DNA of 64,000 bases, from assembly GCF_004115975.1 (NCBI RefSeq), contig NZ_SDDZ01000001.1, positions 62,001 through 126,000 on the forward strand, in the 5' to 3' direction. This DNA comes from Gelidibacter gilvus. Lineage in GTDB: Bacteria; Bacteroidota; Bacteroidia; Flavobacteriales; Flavobacteriaceae. Made by a program: the position numbers and the translations under genes. Positions 43,402 through 52,228 of this stretch are shown here, piece by piece; the stretch's first letter is position 1; each line of letters starts with the position of its first letter. Below the pieces are notes generated by a model, which worked only from the letters and a program-made list of their open reading frames with translations, did not search any database and had not been told where the DNA came from.

Positions 43402-45729
43402 ATGAACATTAATAAGGTAAAACTCATCAAATGGGCTAAGAGAATAGGCTACGGTTTAGGCATTCTCTTAGCTATTTTTATTGGTTTTTATTCGAGTATT
43501 TATTTTGGCCTTTGGGGGCAAATAGCAGATTCAGAAGAATTGGCACGACTAAAACAAAGTCAAGCTACCCAAGTATTGGATGTTAACAATGATTTGATTG
43601 GTAAAATTTATGTCTACGATAGGCAATCCATCAAATATTCTGATTTCCCACAACATTTAATTGATGCCTTAATCGCCACCGAAGACGTACGGTTTTATGA
43701 ACATAATGGCATTGACAACAAGAGTTTGCTCCGTGTTTTCTTCAAAAGTATTTTAATGTCCAATGATTCTTCTGGTGGTGGGAGTACGATTACCTTACAA
43801 TTGGCTAAAAATCTCTTTGGAAGAAAAGACCATGGTGTATTTGGGATTGTGATCAATAAGATTAAGGAAAGTATCGTCGCAAAACGTATCGAAAACCTTT
43901 ATTCAAAAGAAGAAATCCTCACATTATACCTAAACACGGTTCCGTTTCCCGATAACACGTACGGTATTGAAAGTGCTTCAGAAAAATTCTTCAATTCCCA
44001 CACCAAAGATCTGACCCTAGTACAGTCGGCAGCGTTGGTTGGATCTCTTAAAGCTAACACCAGTTATAATCCGCGTCGCTATCCTGAAAAATCAAATACC
44101 AGGAAAAACGTGGTTATCCAGCAAATGGAAAAATACGGCTACCTCTCTGCCTCTGAAGCCACCAAAGCTAAAACCGATAGCATAACGATAGACTATCAAA
44201 ATTATGCACCTAACGAAGGATTAGCTCCTTATTTTAGAGCACAGATTAAAAAACAATTGGACAGTTTACTGAAGCAAAAAAAATACTTTAAACCGGATGG
44301 GGAGATGTATAATATTTATCATGATGGTTTAAAGATCCACACCACCTTAGATAATACCATGCAGCGTTATGCCGAAGCAGCAATGAAAGAACACATGAGG
44401 GATTTGCAACGCCAGTTTGAAAAAGCTTACGGACAGAATGCCCCTTGGTTAAAGGGAAAACATGCGTTTGAGGCTGCAAAAAAACGCTTACCAGTCTACA
44501 AAAAACTCAAAGCTCAGGGTTTAGACGAAAAAGCTATTGAAGATTCGCTAAAACAAGAACATCAAACCGATTTATTTTCTTGGGATGAAACCACCGTCAA
44601 ATCCATGTCTACATTAGACAGTTTGGAATACTATTCAAAGTTTCTTAACGTTGGTCTTGTGTCTTTAGATCCTTCCAATGGTGCCATAAAAGCTTATGTA
44701 GGCGGTATAGATTACGGCTTTTTTCAGTTTGACCATATCGTACAAAGCAAGCGTCAAGTAGGCTCTACATTCAAACCCATTGTTTATACCGCCGCTTTGG
44801 AAAACGGGATGGATCCGTGCTCCTACTTTCCCATAAAAGCAATTACGTATACTGATGTAGATAATTGGCGTCCTACTAACGCTGGAGGTTCTGAAGATGA
44901 TGATATGAATTATTCACTTCAAAATGCATTGAGCAATTCCATAAATACCATTGCTGTAAAAGTTCTTTATGAAACCGGCATTGCTAACGTTATAGGTCAG
45001 GCAAAAAACATGGGCATCAAAAGTAATATTGAAGCAGTTCCCTCCATAGCCTTGGGATCTTCTAATCTTACAGTTTTGGAAATGGCTACAGCGTATACCA
45101 CATATGTTAACGGAAGCAAACCTTCAAATCCTGTTTTTATCACGAAAATCGAAGATAAAGATGGAAACATTATCGCTTCTTATGAAGATCTGCATCCAGA
45201 AGATAACTCCAATACAGCTATGGCTTTTAGTGATGACACCCGACAAGTGATTTTAGAATTCATGAAAGCTACGGTCAACGAAGGCACGGCAGCCAGATTA
45301 AGATCAACCTACCAATTATCTAATGCCATTGCAGGAAAAACGGGAACAACTCAAGATAATAAGGATGGTTGGTTTGTTGGAATTATGCCAAAGTTGGTTA
45401 CGATAACTTGGGTTGGTAATGACAATCAACAAATAGGGTTTAGTTCTACCGGACTTGGGCAAGGTGCCAACTCAGCGTTGCCTATTTTTGCAAAATACAT
45501 TCAAAAACTAAATGCTGATTCTAATTACAACAAGATTACCAAAGCGTCTTTTGAAACGCCTTCAGAAACTGTATTGAATTCTTTGGATTGCGAAGCTACA
45601 AGTACTGACGGCTTTTTCAAACGCCTTTTTGGCAACAATAAAGACGAGCGTAAATTTGAAAAGAAAGAGAAAAAGAAAGGTGGTGGTATTTTTGGATGGT
45701 TAAAAAAGAAAGATAAAGAAGAACAGTAG
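43402..45729 (+). CDS. Bifunctional penicillin-binding protein 1A type
   Basis: A 775-residue peptidoglycan synthase. One N-terminal membrane helix (about 15-35) anchors it. The glycosyltransferase-51 domain has ATEDVRFYEHNGID and GGGSTITLQLAKNLFG. The transpeptidase domain has its active serine in S455-T-F-K458, then SNS in LQNALSNSINT, and KTG at 646-648. A long insert between the domains (about 315-400) and a lysine-rich cytoplasm-like tail are noticeable. It links glycan strands and makes peptide cross-links in the periplasm. Inhibition by beta-lactams is expected from the family. Confidence 0.95.
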   Translation: MNINKVKLIKWAKRIGYGLGILLAIFIGFYSSIYFGLWGQIADSEELARLKQSQATQVLDVNNDLIGKIYVYDRQSIKYSDFPQHLIDALIATEDVRFYEHNGIDNKSLLRVFFKSILMSNDSSGGGSTITLQLAKNLFGRKDHGVFGIVINKIKESIVAKRIENLYSKEEILTLYLNTVPFPDNTYGIESASEKFFNSHTKDLTLVQSAALVGSLKANTSYNPRRYPEKSNTRKNVVIQQMEKYGYLSASEATKAKTDSITIDYQNYAPNEGLAPYFRAQIKKQLDSLLKQKKYFKPDGEMYNIYHDGLKIHTTLDNTMQRYAEAAMKEHMRDLQRQFEKAYGQNAPWLKGKHAFEAAKKRLPVYKKLKAQGLDEKAIEDSLKQEHQTDLFSWDETTVKSMSTLDSLEYYSKFLNVGLVSLDPSNGAIKAYVGGIDYGFFQFDHIVQSKRQVGSTFKPIVYTAALENGMDPCSYFPIKAITYTDVDNWRPTNAGGSEDDDMNYSLQNALSNSINTIAVKVLYETGIANVIGQAKNMGIKSNIEAVPSIALGSSNLTVLEMATAYTTYVNGSKPSNPVFITKIEDKDGNIIASYEDLHPEDNSNTAMAFSDDTRQVILEFMKATVNEGTAARLRSTYQLSNAIAGKTGTTQDNKDGWFVGIMPKLVTITWVGNDNQQIGFSSTGLGQGANSALPIFAKYIQKLNADSNYNKITKASFETPSETVLNSLDCEATSTDGFFKRLFGNNKDERKFEKKEKKKGGGIFGWLKKKDKEEQ

Positions 45730-45792
45730 CATGTTATATCCCTGATTAAAAGGCATTTATAATCAATATTTCCCGACCTATGAAAATAAAAA

Positions 45793-45822
45793 AACCCCTT
45801 CTTATACTATAAAAAGAGGTTT
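45793..45822. terminator. Terminator between the PBP1A and RNase G genes
   Basis: An imperfect 14-bp stem (AAACCCCTTCTTAT with ATAAAAAGAGGTTT) is flanked by A-runs on the left, which give a strong T-run for the minus-strand RNase G transcript. Confidence 0.7.
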
Positions 45823-45827
45823 GTCTA

Positions 45828-47369
45828 TTAATTGATTTTGTCTCCATTTTTATCGAAAAAATGGTATTCAAGATATGTGTAAGCATCTCTGGGCATTACT
45901 TTTACCCATTTTTTATGTTCTAAAAACCATTTTGATCTTAAGGATGGAAATCCTTTGGTCAAAAAGGCTGCTATAAAAGGATGTGTGTTTAAGGTCACCT
46001 TTTTGTAGTCTTTTTTGAAAATCCGTTCCATGTCTTGGGTAATGCGTTGAACAACCTTGATTGGTGCTTCAATATCATCTCCACTGCCATCTGGATTTTC
46101 TTCTTTTGTTTCAATATTCCTTTCTGGGCGCACTCGTTGTCTGGTTATTTGTATCAGACCGAATTTGCTAGGAGGTAATATCTTATGCTTTGCTTTATCA
46201 TCTTTCATTTCTTCACGAAGATGATTGTACAGTTTTTTCCGATTCTCTGCGTTGGACATATCAATAAAATCAATCACAATGATGCCTCCCATATCGCGTA
46301 AACGCAACTGTCGGGCAATTTCAGTAGCTGAAATTAAATTGACTTCTAAAGCAGTATCCTCTTGATTTTTTTCTTTGTTGGATCGATTGCCACTGTTCAC
46401 ATCAATCACATGGAGCGCTTCGGTGTGTTCTATCACAATATACGCGCCCTTTGCCATAGAGACGGTACGTCCGAAGGAGGTCTTGATTTGTCTCTCAATA
46501 CCATGTTTTTCAAAAATGGGCACGCCATTCTGATAATGTTTCACAATTGATTCCTTTTTTGGTGCAATTTGATGCACGTAATCTTTGATTTGCATATAAA
46601 GTTCCTCATCATCCACAACAATACTTGAGAATGAATCATTAAAAATATCCCTCAAAATTGAGGACGCTTTGTTCATTTCTCCAAGTACCTTACTTGGGTG
46701 GGGGGCTTTGTGGAGTTTTTTGCACATTGCGGTCCAACGGCCCAACAAATTCTGCAAATCAGTGTCTAACTCAGCCACTTTTTTACCTTCCGCAACAGTC
46801 CGGACAATAACGCCAAAACCTTTAGGAGTAATGCTTTTGACCAATCGTTTTAAACGATCTTTCTCTTCCTTCGATTCTATCTTTTGAGAGATAGAAATTC
46901 GGTCAGAAAATGGCACCAAAACAATATACCTTCCGGCAATTGACAACTCGCTACTTAAGCGAGGTCCTTTGGTTGAAATAGGTTCTTTTACAATTTGGAC
47001 CAAGATAGATTGATTTGATTTTAAAGCGTCGGCAATACTGCCGTTCTTATCAATATCTTTTTCAAATTGAAAGTTTTTGAGTAGAAAATCTGTGTGTTTC
47101 CCTGTGCTTACACGTTTTATGAATTTCAAAAGTGAAGGTAATTTTGGGCCTAAATCATGATAATGCAAAAACGCATCTTTCTCATAACCTACATTAACAA
47201 ATGCAGCATTTAGCCCAGGAACAGCTTTTCGGATCTTGGCGATAAACACATCACCAACCGAAAAGTTGTTATCCTCTTCATCTTTATGTAATTCAATAAG
47301 TTTTCCATCTTTTAATAAGGCAAAATCAACAAAATCTGAACTCGAACGAATAATTAATTCTTTATCCAT
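45828..47369 (-). CDS. rng: Ribonuclease E/G family endoribonuclease
   Basis: A 513-residue RNase G-type protein. The N-terminal S1 domain (about 35-115, GDVFIAKIRKAVPGLNAAFVNVG) is followed by the RNase H-like and 5' sensor regions. The catalytic Asp residues lie in LHVIDVNSGNR (about 320) and DMGGIIVIDFIDM (about 362). The zinc-link CxxC of RNase E is absent, as is normal for short G-type forms. It matures 16S rRNA and starts mRNA decay. It follows the tiny basic protein gene and HU on the same strand. Confidence 0.95.
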   Translation of the reverse strand: MDKELIIRSSSDFVDFALLKDGKLIELHKDEEDNNFSVGDVFIAKIRKAVPGLNAAFVNVGYEKDAFLHYHDLGPKLPSLLKFIKRVSTGKHTDFLLKNFQFEKDIDKNGSIADALKSNQSILVQIVKEPISTKGPRLSSELSIAGRYIVLVPFSDRISISQKIESKEEKDRLKRLVKSITPKGFGVIVRTVAEGKKVAELDTDLQNLLGRWTAMCKKLHKAPHPSKVLGEMNKASSILRDIFNDSFSSIVVDDEELYMQIKDYVHQIAPKKESIVKHYQNGVPIFEKHGIERQIKTSFGRTVSMAKGAYIVIEHTEALHVIDVNSGNRSNKEKNQEDTALEVNLISATEIARQLRLRDMGGIIVIDFIDMSNAENRKKLYNHLREEMKDDKAKHKILPPSKFGLIQITRQRVRPERNIETKEENPDGSGDDIEAPIKVVQRITQDMERIFKKDYKKVTLNTHPFIAAFLTKGFPSLRSKWFLEHKKWVKVMPRDAYTYLEYHFFDKNGDKIN

Positions 47370-47439
47370 GTTGTTAATTTAAATCCGTTGCGACATACAT
47401 CACAACAGATGGATTATACTAAATTTTTTGACACAGGAT

Positions 47440-47458
47440 TCCCGATAAAATATCGGGA
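47440..47458. repeat. Short inverted repeat
   Basis: TCCCGATA-aaa-TATCGGGA in the spacer upstream of rng. A type common in flavobacterial spacers. Confidence 0.6.
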
Positions 47459-47536
47459 TAATTCCGGTAAATCAATGTAGTCCACAACCAGCGGACCAGC
47501 ATAAATTTTATATCAAAGAACGTTACTGTAAAACTG

Positions 47537-47562
47537 AAAAAGTAGTTAAAAAACTACTTTTT
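47537..47562 (-). terminator. Terminator overlapping the stop codon of the 30-aa gene
   Basis: Perfect 11-bp arms AAAAAGTAGTT / AACTACTTTTT with a 4-nt loop. The TAG stop codon of the basic protein lies inside the stem. On the minus strand it is followed by TTTCAGTTTTAC. Confidence 0.8.
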
Positions 47563-47646
47563 CTTTTTGTGACGGTTAGCGCGTCTACGTTTCTTACGCT
47601 TATGCGTCGCTACCTTATGTCTTTTTCTTTTTTTACCACTTGGCAT
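47554..47646 (-). CDS. Very small, highly basic protein (30 aa), probable ribosome-associated protein
   Basis: An ORF of 30 codons plus stop. The protein starts MPSGKKRKRHKVATHKRKKR and ends RRANRHKKKK; about 19 of 30 residues are Lys, Arg or His and there is no acidic residue. This composition is that of tiny ribosomal proteins such as bTHX/bS22 or AURKAIP1/COX24-like peptides. It lies between HU (41 bp upstream) and rng, and its stop codon is inside a strong terminator stem, so it ends a short transcript that may include HU. The ribosomal role is inference. Confidence 0.75.
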   Translation of the reverse strand: MPSGKKRKRHKVATHKRKKRRRANRHKKKK

Positions 47647-47687
47647 AAATCAAGTCTTTTTTTAGATTAATATTTCCTTTAATGTTT

Positions 47688-47978
47688 TTACTCTACTTCA
47701 ACGTTCAATTTTACACTTTCTACAAATACTTTTGCAGGTTTAAATGCAGGGATGTTGTGTGCTGGTATTTTGATAGTGGTATTCTTAGAAATGTTTCTAC
47801 CTGTTTTCTCAGCTCTTGTTTTAATAATAAAGCTTCCAAAACCTCTTAAGTAAACGTTTTCTCCATCTTCTAAAGATGTTTTCACTTCATCCATAAACGT
47901 CTCAACCGTTGCTTGGACATCTCCTTTTTCCATTCCTAATCTCTCAGAAATCTTAGCTACTAGATCAGCTTTTGTCAT
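47688..47978 (-). CDS. HU family DNA-binding protein
   Basis: A 96-residue histone-like protein. The start TKADLVAKISERLGMEKGDVQATVETFM and the beta-arm region RGFGSFIIKTRAEKTGRNISKNTTIKIPAHNIPAFKPAK are classic HU/IHF. It bends and wraps DNA as a dimer. An acidic-plus-hydrophobic tail (VESVKLNVEVE) is slightly longer than in E. coli HU. It is divergent from mutY with about 130 bp between them, and is followed by the tiny basic protein. Confidence 0.96.
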   Translation of the reverse strand: MTKADLVAKISERLGMEKGDVQATVETFMDEVKTSLEDGENVYLRGFGSFIIKTRAEKTGRNISKNTTIKIPAHNIPAFKPAKVFVESVKLNVEVE

Positions 47979-48085
47979 TGTTATTAATTTTTAGGGTTAT
48001 CTATTAATTATAAGGGATGCAAATATAGGCATTTTAATTTCAATACTTCAAGCCTAATTAATTAAAATTTAACGTTGTAAAGGTT

Positions 48086-48093
48086 TATTTTTG
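48086..48093 (+). promoter_or_regulatory. -7 promoter box for mutY
   Basis: TATTTTTG matches TAnnTTTG, 19 bp before the ATG of mutY; no TTG at good spacing. Confidence 0.4.
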
Positions 48094-48112
48094 TCAAGTT
48101 TCACAAAAAAAT

Positions 48113-49156
48113 ATGGATTTCAACAAGACATTAATCATTTGGTACTCAGAACATAAGCGAGACATGCCCTGGCGTAACACCAAAAACCCCTATTATATAT
48201 GGTTATCAGAAATAATCTTACAACAGACCCAAATTACGCAAGGACAGCCTTATTATGATGCTTTTGTCAGCAAATATCCGACAGTTTTTGACCTGGCAAA
48301 CGCCCAAGAAAGTGACGTTTTAAAACTTTGGCAAGGCTTGGGCTATTATTCTAGGGCTCGAAATCTACATGCCTCAGCAAAGTATGTTGCCAATGAACTC
48401 AATGGCATTTTTCCAAACACTTATAAAGACCTTTTAAAACTGAAAGGCGTTGGTGACTATACAGCCAGCGCAATAGCCTCCATTTGTTACAATGAACCCA
48501 CCGCAGTTGTGGATGGTAATGTATATAGAGTATTGTCACGTTACTTTGGAATTGACACCCCCATAAATTCCACCAAGGGCGTTAAGGAGTTCAAAGCAAT
48601 CGCCACATCTTTGATTGACCACCAAAACCCATCAGATTACAATCAGGCCATTATGGAGTTTGGTGCCATACAATGCAAACCAAGAAATCCGAATTGTCAT
48701 ACCTGTCCTTTAAATGAAAGTTGTGAGGCACTTCAAAAAGACCGGATTGACGAACTGCCGGTCAAATTGAAAAAAACAAAGGTCAGCACAAAATATTTCA
48801 ATTTTATAGTGCTGCTCTCTACCGACAAACAAACAGTTTTTCAAAAGAGAACAAACAAAGGCATTTGGCAGAATCTTTACCAGTTCCCTCTATTGGAAAC
48901 GGATGAAAAACTCAAGACTGCCGATTTTAAAAAGCACGCTTTTATAAAAACCTATTTTGGAGATACCCCTTTTGAATTTAGCCTCTATAATAATAAAGAT
49001 ATTGTTCACAAACTTTCGCACCAGCATTTGCATACCAAGTTTTGGATTATAGAAATTGATAAACTTCCACAAAAAAGTATTCCTATAGCAGATTTAAAAA
49101 GCTATCCCACGTCTATTTTGATAAGTAATTTTATTGATGAGTTTTTTGATGTTTAA
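48113..49156 (+). CDS. mutY: A/G-specific adenine glycosylase
   Basis: A 347-residue base-excision repair enzyme that removes adenine mispaired with 8-oxoguanine. LKGVGDYTASAIASICYNEPTAVVDGNVYRVLSR contains the helix-hairpin-helix and the catalytic Asp (VVDGNVYR). The 4Fe-4S cluster cysteines are in CKPRNPNCHTCPLNESC, and the C-terminal NUDIX-like domain recognises 8-oxoG. It lies upstream of ssb, gldE and gldD, the conserved flavobacterial order, interrupted here by a GxxExxY-type gene. Confidence 0.96.
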   Translation: MDFNKTLIIWYSEHKRDMPWRNTKNPYYIWLSEIILQQTQITQGQPYYDAFVSKYPTVFDLANAQESDVLKLWQGLGYYSRARNLHASAKYVANELNGIFPNTYKDLLKLKGVGDYTASAIASICYNEPTAVVDGNVYRVLSRYFGIDTPINSTKGVKEFKAIATSLIDHQNPSDYNQAIMEFGAIQCKPRNPNCHTCPLNESCEALQKDRIDELPVKLKKTKVSTKYFNFIVLLSTDKQTVFQKRTNKGIWQNLYQFPLLETDEKLKTADFKKHAFIKTYFGDTPFEFSLYNNKDIVHKLSHQHLHTKFWIIEIDKLPQKSIPIADLKSYPTSILISNFIDEFFDV

Positions 49157-49322
49157 GAATAATGAAAAGCTATTACCCAAAGTCACGCAAAGAAAAAAGA
49201 AGGTTCGCAAAGTGAGCTTTAACTGCAGAAATAAATGAGTATTAATCAAATCTCTTTGCGTAACTTCATTTTAAACTTTGCGCAGCTTTGCGTCATATAA
49301 CTAAACAACAACTTATAGAGAT
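49157..49322 (+). repeat. Inverted CGCAAAG/CTTTGCG repeats beside the GxxExxY gene
   Basis: The spacer contains ACGCAAAG, TTCGCAAAG, then CTCTTTGCG, CTTTGCGCAG and CTTTGCGTC in the opposite sense. The copies form inverted pairs about 90 bp apart. No protein is encoded here. Confidence 0.6.
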
Positions 49323-49700
49323 ATGATAGGAAACGAACTTTCCAACATCATTATTGGATGCGCAATTGATGTCCATAAGCAATTGGTCCCGGGCTTACCG
49401 GAATCTGCACATCAAGAATGCTTATTGTTTGAAAATAAAATTAAAAACCTAAGCGTTCAAAAAGGAAAACCAATGCCCATTGTATATAAAGACGTTAAAC
49501 TCAACCATGGTTACAGAATAAATCTACTTGTAGATAACAAGGTCGTCATAGAAATTAAAACGGTGGAAATGTTCATAGAAGTTCATAGTGCTCAAGTTCT
49601 CACCTATCTGAAACTTAGTAATTATAAACTCGGATTGCTCTTAAATTTTTATGTACCCGAGCTGAAGAATGGCATCAAAAGAATCATCAATTCAGCATAA
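49323..49700 (+). CDS. GxxExxY-family protein with a His variant
   Basis: A 125-residue protein of the GxxExxY family. IIGCAIDVHKQLVPGLPESAHQECL has G24, E27 and His30, so the final Tyr of the family motif is replaced. NLLVDNKVVIEIKTVE and the terminal SNYKLGLLLNFYVPELKNGIKR fit the usual nuclease-like core. No biochemical role is established for the family. It sits between mutY and ssb, breaking an otherwise conserved gene order, and is flanked by inverted CGCAAAG repeats. This suggests insertion. Confidence 0.88.
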   Translation: MIGNELSNIIIGCAIDVHKQLVPGLPESAHQECLLFENKIKNLSVQKGKPMPIVYKDVKLNHGYRINLLVDNKVVIEIKTVEMFIEVHSAQVLTYLKLSNYKLGLLLNFYVPELKNGIKRIINSA

Positions 49701-49798
49701 CAAATTCAAAGCCCAAGAAATATTAACTCAGATTTTTTTATTACTTTTAAGAAAATCAATGCAAATGGTTAATTTTGCAAATAAATTCTAAAACAACT

Positions 49799-50233
49799 AT
49801 GTCAGGTACTTTAAATAAAGTCATGTTAATTGGACATTTGGGAGATGATGTGAAAATGCACTATTTCGATGATAAAAATTGCGTTGGGAGATTTCCTTTG
49901 GCCACCAATGAGACTTATACAAGTAAGCAAACCAATGAGCGCATTACAAATACAGAGTGGCATAATATTGTTGTTCGTAATAAAGCCGCTGAGATTTGCG
50001 AGAAATACCTGAGTAAAGGCGATAAAGTTTATATTGAAGGTCGCATTAAAACAAGAAAATGGACTGATGACAAAGGTATTGAACGCTATTCAACAGAAAT
50101 CCAATGTACAGATTTCACATTTTTAACCACTAAAAATGAAAGTCAGGATAATGCTTCAAACCAAGGGCAATCTGCAACAAACCCAAATCCAAACGTTGCG
50201 GATCCTAAACAAGATGATGATTTACCATTTTAA
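49799..50233 (+). CDS. ssb: Single-stranded DNA-binding protein
   Basis: A 144-residue SSB. The OB fold starts SGTLNKVMLIGHLGDDVKM, and GDKVYIEGRIKTRKW is the usual strand pair. A disordered Asn/Gln/Pro-rich linker leads to the partner-binding tip DDDLPF. The ATG at 49799 is chosen over one eight codons upstream because SSB alignment begins there. It protects single-stranded DNA and recruits repair and replication proteins. gldE follows 25 bp later. Confidence 0.95.
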   Translation: MSGTLNKVMLIGHLGDDVKMHYFDDKNCVGRFPLATNETYTSKQTNERITNTEWHNIVVRNKAAEICEKYLSKGDKVYIEGRIKTRKWTDDKGIERYSTEIQCTDFTFLTTKNESQDNASNQGQSATNPNPNVADPKQDDDLPF

Positions 50234-50258
50234 AAAAATCTAACTAATTTCTTTTGTA

Positions 50259-51590
50259 TTGGACCCTGAACCCACGCTATTACTAATCATTCAATCTTCT
50301 GAGAACCTCGAGTTTATTATAGGTGTCATTTTAATAGTTGTTCTGCTCGCTTGCTCTGCCCTTATTTCTGGTGCCGAAGTGGCATTCTTCTCTTTAACCC
50401 GTTCAGATATTGATAAAGGTTTGGAGGAAAAATCGACTGCATTCCAGATTATTTCACGATTATTGGAACGTCCTAAAAAGCTATTGGCCACCATTCTTGT
50501 TGCTAATAACTTCATTAATATTGCTACAGTATTGCTCTTTGCCACTATTAGTAAAACGATATTTGAAGGGAGAAACATGATCGTCCAAATTTTCAATTTC
50601 AAATTGGACCTGGCTTTTATCTTTGACGTTGTAATTGCCACATTTTTAATTTTACTCTTCGGCGAGATTCTCCCAAAGATTTATGCCAATAGAAACCGAA
50701 TCAAATTCGCAATGTTCATGGCGCAACCTGTCAAATTCCTGGACATCTTTTTTTCACCAATTAGTTTGCCAATGCGTTCAATTACCCTTGGCATCCACAA
50801 TAAATTGGGCAAACAGAAATCCAACCTTAGTGTGGACCAATTATCTCAGGCCTTAGAACTTACGAGCGAACATGAAACCACCAAGGAAGAGCATAAAATC
50901 CTGCAAGGAATCGTCTCATTTGGCAATACGGACACCAAGCAAGTTATGCGTCCACGAATTGATATTTTCGCGTTGAATAAAGAACTAAAATATTCTGAAA
51001 TCATTCCAGAGATCATCAAAAACGGCTATTCCAGGATTCCTATTTACAAAGAAACTATCGATAGTGTGGTTGGGATTTTATATGTAAAAGACCTCCTACC
51101 TTATATTGACCGAAAGCAATTTGATTGGACGGCCTTGTTACGTGATCCGTTTTTTGTGCCTGAAAACAAAAAGTTGGACGATTTAATGGCGGAATTCCAA
51201 GAGAAGAAAGTACACCTGGCAGTTGTGGTGGACGAATATGGTGGTACTTCAGGCATAGTATCTTTGGAGGATGTTATTGAAGAAATTGTAGGCGACATCA
51301 GTGACGAGTTTGACGATGATGATTTGACTTATAGTAAGATTGATGACTACAACTATTCTTTTGACGGCAAAACACCATTAAAGGATTTTTACAAAATTGT
51401 CAACCTCGATGACGACTCTGATTTTGAAAACCACAAAGGTGAAGCAGAAACTCTTGCAGGCTTTGTACTGGAAATTTCAGGAATATTCCCGAGAAGAAAC
51501 AGTAAAATAAATTTTAAAAATTACGTTTTTACCATTGAAGCATTAGATAAAAAACGAATCAAACTAGTAAAATTTACCATTTTAAAATGA
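50259..51590 (+). CDS. gldE: Gliding-motility protein GldE (CNNM/CorC family)
   Basis: A 443-residue membrane protein. It has a DUF21 domain of three to four helices (about 20-200, SALISGAEVAFFSLTRSDIDKG and FGEILPKIYANRN), then two CBS domains (about 215-345, VMRPRIDIFALNKELK and HLAVVVDEYGGTSGIVSLEDVIEEIVGDI) and a C-terminal CorC_HlyC domain. The start is TTG at 50259: no ATG occurs in frame for 100 codons and the N-terminus is needed. It overlaps gldD by up to 4 bases. Loss of its partner GldD blocks gliding in Flavobacterium. Confidence 0.93.
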   Translation: MDPEPTLLLIIQSSENLEFIIGVILIVVLLACSALISGAEVAFFSLTRSDIDKGLEEKSTAFQIISRLLERPKKLLATILVANNFINIATVLLFATISKTIFEGRNMIVQIFNFKLDLAFIFDVVIATFLILLFGEILPKIYANRNRIKFAMFMAQPVKFLDIFFSPISLPMRSITLGIHNKLGKQKSNLSVDQLSQALELTSEHETTKEEHKILQGIVSFGNTDTKQVMRPRIDIFALNKELKYSEIIPEIIKNGYSRIPIYKETIDSVVGILYVKDLLPYIDRKQFDWTALLRDPFFVPENKKLDDLMAEFQEKKVHLAVVVDEYGGTSGIVSLEDVIEEIVGDISDEFDDDDLTYSKIDDYNYSFDGKTPLKDFYKIVNLDDDSDFENHKGEAETLAGFVLEISGIFPRRNSKINFKNYVFTIEALDKKRIKLVKFTILK

Positions 51591-52168
51591 TGAAATCCAA
51601 ACTTTTTGTTTTTGTATTGACCGTATTACTCTGTTTTTCCTGCGGAGATGATCCAGTTCCAAAACCAAAAGGTTTTTTACGATTGGATTATCCGAAAGCA
51701 GAATACCAAGAAACCGATGTTGATTTGCCCTTCGTTTTTGAAAAAAACACTTTGGCTGAACGCGTAAGGAAAATCAAAATGGATTCTAAGGACGTTTCTG
51801 TTGGTGTCAATATTGACTACCCGAGTCTAAAAGGGACTATTTATTTGACCTACATCAAAGTAACAGAAGACAATCTTATCCCACTGATTAGGGACTCGCA
51901 GAACCTTACCCAAGAACACACGCAAAAAGCTGATGTTATTGAAGGCGATTTTTATGAGAACAAAGACCATCAAGTTTACGGCATGTTCTATGAAGTTGGT
52001 GGCAATGCAGCATCACAATCACAATTTTATGTCACAGATAGCGTCAATCATTTTCTTAATGGATCACTCTATTTTTATGCGAAACCAAATTATGATTCAA
52101 TTTTGCCTGCGGCAGACTATTTAAAAAAAGATATCAAGCACATCATGGAAACCTTAAGATGGAAATAA
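51587..52168 (+). CDS. gldD: Gliding-motility lipoprotein GldD
   Basis: A 193-residue lipoprotein. The lipobox is VLLCFSC, Cys about residue 20. CGDDPVPKPKGFLRLDYPKAEYQ is the conserved start of GldD, and YSDSKGTIYLTYIKVTEDNL-like strands (SLKGTIYLTYIKV) follow. GldD is an essential part of the flavobacterial gliding/type-IX-secretion apparatus. Its ATG overlaps the gldE stop codon in an ATGATG junction, so either 51587 or 51590 is the start and translation is coupled. No terminator separates it from pyrH, which has its own promoter. Confidence 0.95.
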   Translation: MMKSKLFVFVLTVLLCFSCGDDPVPKPKGFLRLDYPKAEYQETDVDLPFVFEKNTLAERVRKIKMDSKDVSVGVNIDYPSLKGTIYLTYIKVTEDNLIPLIRDSQNLTQEHTQKADVIEGDFYENKDHQVYGMFYEVGGNAASQSQFYVTDSVNHFLNGSLYFYAKPNYDSILPAADYLKKDIKHIMETLRWK

Positions 52169-52181
52169 ACAACTTCCACTT

Positions 52182-52209
52182 TTGTAAATTACAATAATCA
52201 TTATATTTG
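52182..52209 (+). promoter_or_regulatory. Bacteroidota promoter for pyrH
   Basis: TTG (52182-52184), 17-nt spacer, TATATTTG (52202-52209): a complete match to TTG-N17..23-TAnnTTTG, 19 bp before the ATG. Confidence 0.7.
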
Positions 52210-52228
52210 CTAAACTTTTCAACACAAC

